64,000 nt of DNA from Bolinopsis microptera (Eukaryota; Ctenophora; Tentaculata; Lobata; Bolinopsidae): NCBI RefSeq assembly GCF_026151205.1, contig NC_087075.1, forward strand, positions 3,260,359-3,324,358, in the 5' to 3' direction. Below are positions 50,401 through 62,400 of the stretch, piece by piece (position 1 is the stretch's first letter; every line of letters begins with the position of its first letter). A program made the translations under genes and the position numbers. Below the pieces are notes generated by a model. It did no database searches, was not told where the DNA came from, and was given only the letters and a program-made list of their open reading frames with translations.

Positions 50401-53400
50401 ATTTAGTCCCAATTAATCCCTGCAATTTATGAAACAAAATAGCAATAATTTGCTACAAAACTAAATAAACTAAACCCAGCAAATTTATTTTACAAAAAGG
50501 TAAAATTACTTTTATACCCCTAAAATTTCTAAAGGAACCTGTTAATAAATCAACTAGTATTAAAACAGCACAATTTACATTTACCAATTTAAATAAAACC
50601 CAAAACCCATCCCTAAAATATTTCAATTTTAAATTTTTCCCACCTAAATTGCATTTATTTATTTGAAAACTAAAATTTACTAAAATTTTTCCCCCAAAAA
50701 CGGGATACCAATCCGGTAAACCTTTGGAGAAAAAGGGTTTAAAAGGAAAGAAAGTTTATATAACCCCACGAAAAAAGGGGCCCCGGATAAAAAAAAATAT
50801 TCCAAAAATTTTGTTTAAAAATTTCATCCCCAAGGGGAAAACCCAAAAAATTTTAAAATTTAAAATGAAATTAATTGGCAAAAACCCCTTTAATAAAAAC
50901 AGAAAAAAACAAAAAAAATTTTGTTTTTGCCGGAAAGGGAAAAATTGATATAACGAAGGGACCCCCAAAAAAGAAGGCCCCCGAAAGGTTCCCTTAAAAA
51001 AGGAATTTGTAAAACCCCAAACCCCCCCTTTGAAATTATAATATAAAATAAAAGCAAACCAAAAAGGTACCCCCCGAAAAATTTTAAAACCCCTTGGGGG
51101 TAAAAAACCCTTGGGGGTTTTCCCCTTTTTTTTCCCTTTTTTTGGGAGGGGGTTTTTGGGGCCCAGAGGATAGAAAAGTGGTTCCCCTTTGCAATCTTGG
51201 GGTTTGGAAAAGCCTTCTCCTAGGGGAAAAAAGATCCCCCGGAGGGAAACCAAAAAAGTGATGACAGGAAAGAAGGTTTTTTTAAAAAAGGGGGGGGGGT
51301 TTCTTTGAAATTTTGGGAATTTTTGTAAATTTCCGGGTTGGGGAATTCATGAAAAATTCCGGGTTGAAATTTGTAATTTTTTAAATTTGGAATATTTTTT
51401 GGGGCCCCCCTAAATTTTCAGAGGGAATTCCTGTAAATGAAGTGCAATTATTGTATGTGAACACCACCCGCACACACTTTGACACTTATCCAATATTCAA
51501 ATAAAAGCGAACCATCCCTAAAAGGGTACTTCGAATCTTAAACTGCTTGCCAGCGGCTGAAACTTGCAGTTCTATAAATACTTGACTAAACTCGACTATA
51601 CTTGCAGAAGATTGTGTTGCGGGCCAGTATCTGGATCAGTCAAGTGGCTGTCAAGCCTGTCCGGCAGATCAATGGAGTTTAGCAGCAAACGCAGCTTCTA
51701 CCTGCACGGCATGTCCAGCTGACAAAGAGGTAGCCTCTGGATCAGGAACACAAGAAAGTGACTGCACATGGAGTAAGTTGTTGTTTCCTAAAAATTGGAG
51801 GGACCGAAGGGGTTCATCCTGAAATTTATGTTAATCTTAGAAATGCAATAATGTGTGCGAATAAACATAGACTGAAATACTGACGTCAACAAGCAAAGTT
51901 TAGTATTTGTACAATAATTGGTATTACTATACGTTTATGAGGTCCCATCACAGATGCTCGAAAGGAATTCCTGTGAATGAAATGCAACTATTGTATGTGA
52001 ACACCACCCGCACAAGCTTTGACACTTATCCAATATTCAAATAAAAGCGAACCATCCCTAAAAGGGTACTTCGAATCTTAAACTGCTTGCCAGCGGCTGA
52101 AACTTGCAGTTCTATAAATACTTGACTAAACTCGACTATACTTGCAGAAGATTGTGTTGCGGGCCAGTATCTGGATCAGTCAAGTGGCTGTCAAGCCTGT
52201 CCGGCAGATCAATGGAGTTTAGCAGCAAACGCAGCTTCTACCTGCACGGCATGTCCAGCTGACAAAGAGGTAGCCTCTGGATCAGGAACACAAGAAAGTG
52301 ACTGCACATGGAGTAAGTTGTTGTTTCCTAAAAATTGGAGGGACCGAAGGGGTTCATCCTGAAATTTATGTTAATCTTAGAAATGCAATAATGTGTGCGA
52401 ATAAACATAGACTGAAATACTGACGTCAACAAGCAAAGTTTAGTATTTGTACAATAATTGGTATTACTATACGTTTATGAGGTCCCATCACAGATGCTCG
52501 AAAGGAATTCCTGTGAATGAAATGCAACTATTGTATGTGAACACCACCCGCACACACTTTGACACTTATCCAATATTCAAATAAAAGCGAACCATCCCTA
52601 AAAGGGTACTTCGAATCTTAAACTGCTTGCCAGCGGCTGAAACTTGCAGTTCTATAAATACTTGACTAAACTCGACTATACTTGCAGAAGATTGTGTTGC
52701 GGGCCAGTATCTGGATCAGTCAAGTGGCTGTCAAGCCTGTCCGGCAGATCAATGGAGTTTAGCAGCAAACGCAGCTTCTACCTGCACGGCATGTCCAGCT
52801 GACAAAGAGGTAGCCTCTGGATCAGGAACACAAGAAAGTGACTGCACATGGAGTAAGTTGTTGTTTCCTAAAAATTGGAGGGACCGAAGGGGTTCATCCT
52901 GAAATTTATGTTAATCTTAGAAATGCAATAATGTGTGCGAATAAACATAGACTGAAATACTGACGTCAACAAGCAAAGTTTAGTATTTGTACAATAATTG
53001 GTATTACTATACGTTTATGAGGTCCCATCACAGATGCTCGAAAGGAATTCCTGTGAATGAAATGCAACTATTGTATGTGAACACCACCCGCACACACTTT
53101 GACACTTATCCAATATTCAAATAAAAGCGAACCATCCCTAAAAGGGTACTTCGAATCTTAAACTGCTTGCCAGCGGCTGAAACTTGCAGTTCTATAAATA
53201 CTTGACTAAACTCGACTATACTTGCAGAAGATTGTGTTGCGGGCCAGTATCTGGATCAGTCAAGTGGCTGTCAAGCCTGTCCGGCAGATCAATGGAGTTT
53301 AGCAGCAAACGCAGCTTCTACCTGCACGGCATGTCCAGCTGACAAAGAGGTAGCCTCTGGATCAGGAACACAAGAAAGTGACTGCACATGGAGTAAGTTG

Positions 53401-56400
53401 TTGTTTCCTAAAAATTGGAGGGACCGAAGGGGTTCATCCTGAAATTTATGTTAATCTTAGAAATGCAATAATGTGTGCGAATAAACATAGACTGAAATAC
53501 TGACGTCAACAAGCAAAGTTTAGTATTTGTACAATAATTGGTATTACTATACGTTTATGAGGTCCCATCACAGATGCTCGAAAGGAATTCCTGTGAATGA
53601 AATGCAACTATTGTATGTGAACACCACCCGCACACACTTTGACACTTATCCAATATTCAAATAAAAGCGAACCATCCCTAAAAGGGTACTTCGAATCTTA
53701 AACTGCTTGCCAGCGGCTGAAACTTGCAGTTCTATAAATACTTGACTAAACTCGACTATACTTGCAGAAGATTGTGTTGCGGGCCAGTATCTGGATCAGT
53801 CAAGTGGCTGTCAAGCCTGTCCGGCAGATCAATGGAGTTTAGCAGCAAACGCAGCTTCTACCTGCACGGCATGTCCAGCTGACAAAGAGGTAGCCTCTGG
53901 ATCAGGAACACAAGAAAGTGACTGCACATGGAGTAAGTTGTTGTTTCCTAAAAATTGGAGGGACCGAAGGGGTTCATCCTGAAATTTATGTTAATCTTAG
54001 AAATGCAATAATGTGTGCGAATAAACATAGACTGAAATACTGACGTCAACAAGCAAAGTTTAGTATTTGTACAATAATTGGTATTACTATACGTTTATGA
54101 GGTCCCATCACAGATGCTCGAAAGGAATTCCTGTGAATGAAATGCAACTATTGTATGTGAACACCACCCGCACACACTTTGACACTTATCCAATATTCAA
54201 ATAAAAGCGAACCATCCCTAAAAGGGTACTTCGAATCTTAAACTGCTTGCCAGCGGCTGAAACTTGCAGTTCTATAAATACTTGACTAAACTCGACTATA
54301 CTTGCAGAAGATTGTGTTGCGGGCCAGTATCTGGATCAGTCAAGTGGCTGTCAAGCCTGTCCGGCAGATCAATGGAGTTTAGCAGCAAACGCAGCTTCTA
54401 CCTGCACGGCATGTCCAGCTGACAAAGAGGTAGCCTCTGGATCAGGAACACAAGAAAGTGACTGCACATGGAGTAAGTTGTTGTTTCCTAAAAATTGGAG
54501 GGACCGAAGGGGTTCATCCTGAAATTTATGTTAATCTTAGAAATGCAATAATGTGTGCGAATAAACATAGACTGAAATACTGACGTCAACAAGCAAAGTT
54601 TAGTATTTGTACAATAATTGGTATTACTATACGTTTATGAGGTCCCATCACAGATGCTCGAAAGGAATTCCTGTGAATGAAATGCAACTATTGTATGTGA
54701 ACACCACCCGCACACACTTTGACACTTATCCAATATTCAAATAAAAGCGAACCATCCCTAAAAGGGTACTTCGAATCTTAAACTGCTTGCCAGCGGCTGA
54801 AACTTGCAGTTCTATAAATACTTGACTAAACTCGACTATACTTGCAGAAGATTGTGTTGCGGGCCAGTATCTGGATCAGTCAAGTGGCTGTCAAGCCTGT
54901 CCGGCAGATCAATGGAGTTTAGCAGCAAACGCAGCTTCTACCTGCACGGCATGTCCAGCTGACAAAGAGGTAGCCTCTGGATCAGGAACACAAGAAAGTG
55001 ACTGCACATGGAGTAAGTTGTTGTTTCCTAAAAATTGGAGGGACCGAAGGGGTTCATCCTGAAATTTATGTTAATCTTAGAAATGCAATAATGTGTGCGA
55101 ATAAACATAGACTGAAATACTGACGTCAACAAGCAAAGTTTAGTATTTGTACAATAATTGGTATTACTATACGTTTATGAGGTCCCATCACAGATGCTCG
55201 AAAGGAATTCCTGTGAATGAAATGCAACTATTGTATGTGAACACCACCCGCACACACTTTGACACTTATCCAATATTCAAATAAAAGCGAACCATCCCTA
55301 AAAGGGTACTTCGAATCTTAAACTGCTTGCCAGCGGCTGAAACTTGCAGTTCTATAAATACTTGACTAAACTCGACTATACTTGCAGGAAGGATTGTGTT
55401 GCGGGCCAGTATCTGGATCAGTCAAGTGGCTGTCAAGCCTGTCCGGCAGATCAATGGAGTTTAGCAGGCAAACGCAGCTTCTACCTGCACGGCATGTCCA
55501 GCTGACAAAGAGGTAGCCTCTGGATCAGGACACAAGAAAGTGACTGCACATGGAGTAAGTTGTTGTTTCCTAAAAAATTGGAGGGACCGAAGGGAGTTCA
55601 TCCTGAAATTATTAAGTTAATCTAGAATTTGCATTAAAGTTGTGCGATAAACATTGACTGAAGATACTGACGTCAACACAAGCAAAGTTAGTATTTGTTA
55701 CAATTAATTGGTATTACGATACGTTTATGAGGTCACCATCACAGATGCGCGAAAGGAGAATTCCCTGTAATGAAATGCAACAATTGTATGTGAACACCAC
55801 CCCACACTTTTTTGGGACATTTAAATCCAATATTAAAATAAAAAAACGAACCACCCCCTAAAAGGGTACTTCAAATTTTTAAACCTTCTTGCCAGGGGCT
55901 AAAATTTGGGCCCAATAAATACTTGATTTAAACTCGCCAATACTTTCAAAGATTGTTTTTCGGGCCAGTCTTTTGGATAAAGGCAATGGCTGTCAACCTT
56001 CCGCAGTTAAGGGATTTTAAACCAGAAAACGCAGCTCTCCCTGCACGCATGTCCACGGCCAAAGGGGTACCCCTTTTGGATCGGGAACACAAAAGTGCCT
56101 GCACAGGGATTTAATTTTGTTGTTTCCTAAACATTGAGGACCGAAGGGGTTCACCCCTAAATTTTAATGTTAATCATAGAAAAAAAAAATAATGGTTGCG
56201 AATAAACAAAAACTAAAAACCTGACGTCAAAAAGGGCAAAGTTTAGTATTTGTACAAAATTGGAAATTACTATACTTTATGAGGCCCCCACACAGATGCT
56301 CAAAAAAATTCCTGTGAATAAAAAGCAACTATAGTATTGAACCCCACCCGCACACACTTTGAAAAAACTTACCCAATATTCAAAAAAAAAAAGGGAACCA

Positions 56401-59400
56401 CCCTAAAAGGGTACTTCGAATTTTAAAACTGTTTGGCCCAGGGGCTGAAACTTGCAACAAAAATACTTGACTAAACTCGACTTTTCCTTTGCAGAAGTTT
56501 TGTGTTGCGGGGCCCATTCTGGAATCAGTAAATTGGCATCAACCCTGCCGGAAAGATAAGGGAAATTTTAGCAGCAAACGCAGCTTCAAACCGCCCCTGG
56601 AAATTTTTCCACGGCAAAGGGGAAAGCCCTGGATCGGGAAACACAAAAGTGCCTGCACAGGGAAAGTAATTGTTTTTTTTTAAAAAAAGGGAGGACCAAA
56701 GGGGTTTCACCCTAAAATTTTTATGTTAATCTTAAAAATGAACAATAAAAGGGGGCAAAATAAACAAAAAGACTAAAATACTGACGTAAAAAAACCCCCC
56801 AAATTTAGTTTTTGAAACAAAAATTGGGTATTACAAATACTTTTATGAGGCCCCCACACAGATCCAAAAGGGAAATTTCCTAAATTTAAAGAAAACTTTG
56901 TTTTTGAAAAACCCCCGCACCCCTTTTTGCCCACTTATCCAATTTTCCAAAAAAAAAAAGCGAACCACCCCCAAAAGGGGTACTTTCCGGAATAAAAAAC
57001 GTTTGCCGGGGCTAAAAATTTGAAAACTATAAATACTTAACAAACCGACTATACTTGCGAAGATTTTTTTGCGGGTCCCAGTCTCGGATCACCCCAATGG
57101 CTGTCCCCTGCCCGGGGCAGAAAAATGGAATTTTTAGCAAAACGCATTTTTCTAACCTGCACGGCAGGGACCGCGGGCAAAGGGGCCCTGGATGGGAAAA
57201 AACAAAGGGGCCTCCCACAGGGAAAGTAAGTTGTTTTTTTCCCAAAAAAATTTTGGAAAGGGACCGGGGGTTTTCTCCAAAAATTTTTATTTAATCTTAG
57301 AAAAAAATGAAATAATGGTCAATAAACAAAAAGACAAAATACTGACGCCCAAAAAGGGAAAAGTTTAGTATTTTGTAAAAAATTTTGGGGAATTACTAAA
57401 AACGTTTATAGGCCCCACCACAAGACCCAAAAGGGAAATTTCCCTTGAATAAAATGCAACAAAAGTATGTGAACCCCCAAACCCCGCACACACTTTGACA
57501 CTTATCCAATATTAAAATAAAAAGCGAACCACCCAAAAAAAAGGGAATTTTTCGAATTTAAACTGCTTGCCAGGGCTGAAACTTGAAACTTTTAATACTT
57601 GACAAAAACCTCGACAATACTTGCAAAAGTTTGTTTTTGGCGGGGCCCATTCCCCCTGGATCAGTAAAAGGGCTTGTCCCCCCGTCCGGCAATAAGGGAG
57701 TTTAGAAAACAAAAACGCAGCTTCTCCCTGCACGGGCATGTCCACCCTTAAAAGGGACCCTGGATCGGGAAAAACCAAAAAAAGGTGTTTGCACAGGGAA
57801 AATTTGTTTTTTCCCCAAAAAAAAAAAATTGGAGGCCCAAAAGGGGGTTCATCCTGAAATTATTTAAATTTTAAAAATAAAATAAAATAATGTGTGGGGA
57901 AAAAATTTAATAGACTAAAATACTAAACGTCAACAACAAAGTTTAGTATTTTAAAATTTAATTGGTATTACTAACGTTTATGAGGTCCCATCACAGATCT
58001 CAAAAAAATTCCTGTAATAAAAATTAAACCTATTGTAGGGAAACACCACCCGCCCACATTTTGGGCATTTAACCAATTTTAAAATTTAAAAGCAAACCCA
58101 CCCCAAAAAAGGGGACTTCAAAATTTTAACTGTTTTGCCAGGGGCTGAAATTTGAAACTAAAAAAAATTTACAAAACTCAAACTATACTTGCAGAAATTT
58201 TGGGTTTGGGGCCAGTTCTGGATCAGTAAAGGGCTTTTCCCCCCTGTCCGGCAGATAATTTGGAGTTTAGCGGGCAAAGGGCAGTTTCCTCCCTGAAACG
58301 GCATGCCCAACGGGAAAAAGGGGTAGCCCGGAAATCAAACCACAAAAAGTGCCGGGCACAAGGAGAAAGTTGTTGTTTTTCCTAAAAATTGGAGGGACCG
58401 AAGGGGTTCATCCTGAAATTTTTTATTTTCCTTAAAAAGAAATCCCAAAAATGTGTGCAAATAAACATTTTAACTGAAATCTGGACGTCAACAAGAAAAT
58501 TTAGAAATTTGTAAAATATTTGGGAATTTCCTAAAACTTTATGGGGGCCCCACACAAAATTCTCGAAAGAATTCCGGTGAATAAAATGCAACTTTTTGGG
58601 AATGTGAACCCCCCCCCCAACCCCATTTTGACACTTACCCAAAAAACCAAAAAAAGCGAAACCCTTCCCAAAAAGGGAACTTCGAATTTTAACTGTTTGG
58701 GCCAGGGGGTTTGAAACTTCCAAATTATAAATATTTTACTAAACCCGACTATATTTGAAAAAATTTTGTGTTGGGGGGCCAGTTCTGGATAATTCAAGGG
58801 CGTCCCCCCTTTCCCGGGCCCAATAAGGGATTTAGCAGCCAAACCCAGCTTCTACCTGAAAGGGCAGGGTCCACGGGAAAAAGGGTAGCCCGGACGGGAA
58901 CCAAAAGTGTGCACATGGGTAATTTGTTTTTTTCCCAAAAAAATGTAGGGACCGAAGGGTTAATCCTGAAAATTTATTTTTTAATCTTAAAAAATGCAAA
59001 AATTTGGTGCGAATAAACAAAAAGACTGAAATACTGACGCCCAAAAAACAAAGTTTGTATTTGTACAAAAATTTGGGAAATTTCTAAAAACTTTTAAAAT
59101 GGGGCCCCCTCACAGATGCTCGAAAGGAATTCCTTGAATAAATGCAACTATTGTAGGTGAACAACCACCCGAAACACAATTTTTGAAAACTTATCCAATA
59201 TTCAAATAAAAAACGAACCATCCCAAAAGGGTACTTCGAATCTTAAACCTGCTTGCCAGGGGCTAAAACCTTGAAACTATAAAAAACTTGACTAAACCCA
59301 CTATATTTTGCAGAAGAGGGGTTTTTCGGGCCAGTTCTGGATCAGTAAAATGGCTGTCAACCCTGTCCGGAAAGATAAGGGGTTTTTTGGGCAGAAAACG

Positions 59401-62400
59401 CAGTTTTCTCCCTGCAGGGGCATGCCAGCGGAAAAAGGGGGGTACCCCGCTGGATAAAGGAACACAAAAAGTGCCTGCACAGGGGAGAAAATTTTTTGTT
59501 TCCAAAAATTGGGGGGGGCCCCCTAGGGGTTTTTCCAACCTAAAAATTTTTTTTAATCTTAAAAAGAAATCAATAATTGTGGGGAATAAACAAATAGCCC
59601 CTGAAATACTGACCCCCAAAAAAGCAAAGTTTAGTATTGTAAAATTTTTTTGGGTTTTAACAAATACTTTTAAATAGCCCCCCACACAGATGCAAAAAGG
59701 GAATTTCCCTTGTAAAATAAAATGAAACTTTTGGTTGGAACACCACCCCACACATTTTGACACTTACCAAATATTCAAAAAAAAAAGCAAACCAAACCCT
59801 AAAAGGGTATTTTCGAATCAAAACTGCTTGCCAGCGGCTGAAATTTTGAAAACTATAAAACTTGCCTAAACCCCCTATACTTGCAGAAGATTGTTTGCGG
59901 GGGGGGCCCACAGGACCCAGCCCCAAGGGCTGTCAACCCTTCCCAGATAATGGATTTTTAAAGGGCAGCAAACGCATTTTCTACCTAAAACGGCATGTCC
60001 GCGGGCAAAGGGGCACCGGGGATCGGGAAACACAAAAAGTGCCTGCACAGGGAGTAAGTTTTTTGTTTCCAAAAATTGAGGGACCGAAGGGGTTCACCCT
60101 TTAAAATTTAAATTTTAATTTTAAAAAATGGAAATAAAGTGTGCGAATAAACAATCCCCCTGAAAACTGACGCCCAACAAGAAAAAGTTTAGTTTTTTTG
60201 TACAAAAATTTGGTATTACTATACGTTTATGAGGTCCCACACAATGCCAAAAGGAAATTCTGTAAATGAAATCCCAATATTGTATTGCACCACCCGCACA
60301 CACTTTACACTTACCCCAATATTCAAAAAAAAAACGAACCATCCCAAAAAGGGTATTTTCAAAATCTTAAACTGTTTGCCAGGGGTTGAAACTTCCCAAG
60401 GAAAAAATACTTGACTAAACCCGACTATACTTGCAGAAGTTTGGTTGGGGGGCCAGTTTCGGGATAAGTCAAGGGCTTAAACCCTGTCCGGCAGATAAAT
60501 GGAGTTTGGGCAGCAAACGCAGCTTCTACCTGCACGGAGCCCCAGCGGGCAAAGGGTAGCCCGGATAAAGGAACACAAAAAGTGCCTGCACGGGAGTAAT
60601 TTTGTTGTTTCCTAAAATTTTGGAGGACCAAAAGGGGTTTCCCACCCCTGTTTTTAAATTTTAATTTTTAAAAATAAATGAAATTTAATGTGTGCAAATT
60701 TAAACATTTAGACTGAAATACTGACGTAAAACAACAAATTTTAGTATTTTACAAAAATTTGGTTTTACTAACTTTTTATGAGGCCCATCCAGATGCTGGG
60801 AAAGGGAAAATTCCGTGAATAAAATCCCAACTATTGTATGTGAACACCACCCCCCCACACTTTGACATTTTACCCCAAAATTCAAAAAAAAAAGGCGAAC
60901 CACCCCAAAAGGGAACTTCGAATTTTAAAAACTGTTTGGCCAGGGGCTAAAACCTTGCAATAAAACTTACAAAACTCGACTATACTTGAGAAAAATTTTG
61001 GGGTTGGGGGCCAGTTCTGGACCCGTAAAATGGCTGTAAAACCTGCCCGGCAGATAAGGAGTTTACCCGCAAACGAAAGCTTCTACCTGCCACGAAATGT
61101 CCACCTGCCAAAGAGGGTACCCGGGATCAGAACACAAAAAGTGCCTGCCCCCATGGAGTAAGTTTGTTGTTTCCAAAAATTGGGGGGAACCCCAAAAGGG
61201 GTTCACCCCAAAATTTTTTATTTTAAATCTTAGAAAGGGCAAAAAATTGTGCGAATAAAATAGATGAAATACCTGACTTTCCAACAAGCAAAGTTTATTT
61301 TGTACAAAAAATTGGTTTTAAATAAATTTTATGGGGGCCCCATCACAGATCCCTCGAAAGGAATTTCCTGTGAATGAAAAGCCCATTTTTTTGGAACCCC
61401 CACCCGCACACATTTTGACACTTATCCAATATTCTATAAAAAGGAACCATCCCTAAAAGGGTACTTCAAATTCTTAAGCTGCTTGCCAGGGCTGAAATTT
61501 TAAACTATAAATACTTGACAAAACCGACTATATTTGCAAAGATTGGGTTGGGGGCCCCCCTTCGGATCAGCCCAAAATGGCTTAAACCCCTGCCCGGGCC
61601 CAGATAATGAGTTTACCCAGCAAACGCATTCCCCACCTGAAAGGGCTGCCCCCACGGAAAAAGGGGGAACCCCGGGAATCGGGAACCAAAAGGCCTCCCA
61701 CATAAAAGTAATTTTTGTTTCCAAAAAATTTTGGGGGCCGGGGGGGTTTCATCCAAAAATTTTATTTAATCTTAGAAATGCAAAAAATTTGCAATAAAAA
61801 AAAGACGGAAATCCTGACGAAACAAGAAAAGTTTTTATTTTTGTCCAAAATTTTTGGTTTTACTATACGTTTATGGGGTTCCCATAAACAGAGGCTCAAA
61901 AGGGGTTTCCCTGAATGAAATGGCAACTTTTGGGATGTGAACACCCCCCGCACACACTTGACACTTACCAAAAATTCCAAATTAAAAAAGCGAACCCCCC
62001 TAAAAGGTATTTCGAATCTTAACTGCTTCCCCAGGGGCGAAACTTGCAACTATAAATATTTACTAAATCGACTAAACTTGCAAAAGTTTGGGTTGCGGGC
62101 CCATTTCGGATCAGTCAATGGCTGTAAACCCCCCGGAAAGGAAAATGGAGTTTAGCACAAACGCACTTCTCCCTGCAGGGAAATTTCCAGCTGCAAAGGG
62201 AGCCCTGGATCAGGAACACAAAAAAGTGCCAATGCCCCAATGAGAAATTTTGGTTTTTTCCCCAAAAAAATTGGGGGGCCCCGGGGGGGGTTTCATCCTG
62301 AAATTTATGTTAATTTTAAAAAAAACCCAAAATGGTGCGAATAAACAAAAAGACAAAATTTACGGACGCAACAAGCAAATTTTTGTATTTGTACAAAAAT

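Larger units (their letters stand above)
51427..55382 (+). repeat. 540-bp tandem array, clean copies
   Basis: Seven full units plus part of an eighth repeat every 540 bp with almost no differences (for example CACAAGCTTT at 52,010-52,019 where the others have CACACACTTT). Each unit is 165 bp of exon and 375 bp of intron. The array continues in garbled form to about 63,800. Confidence 0.95.

Noticed and set aside
50724-51253. Open frames on both strands in the first garbled block
   Set aside because: The sequence is a low-accuracy copy of neighbouring non-coding and array DNA.
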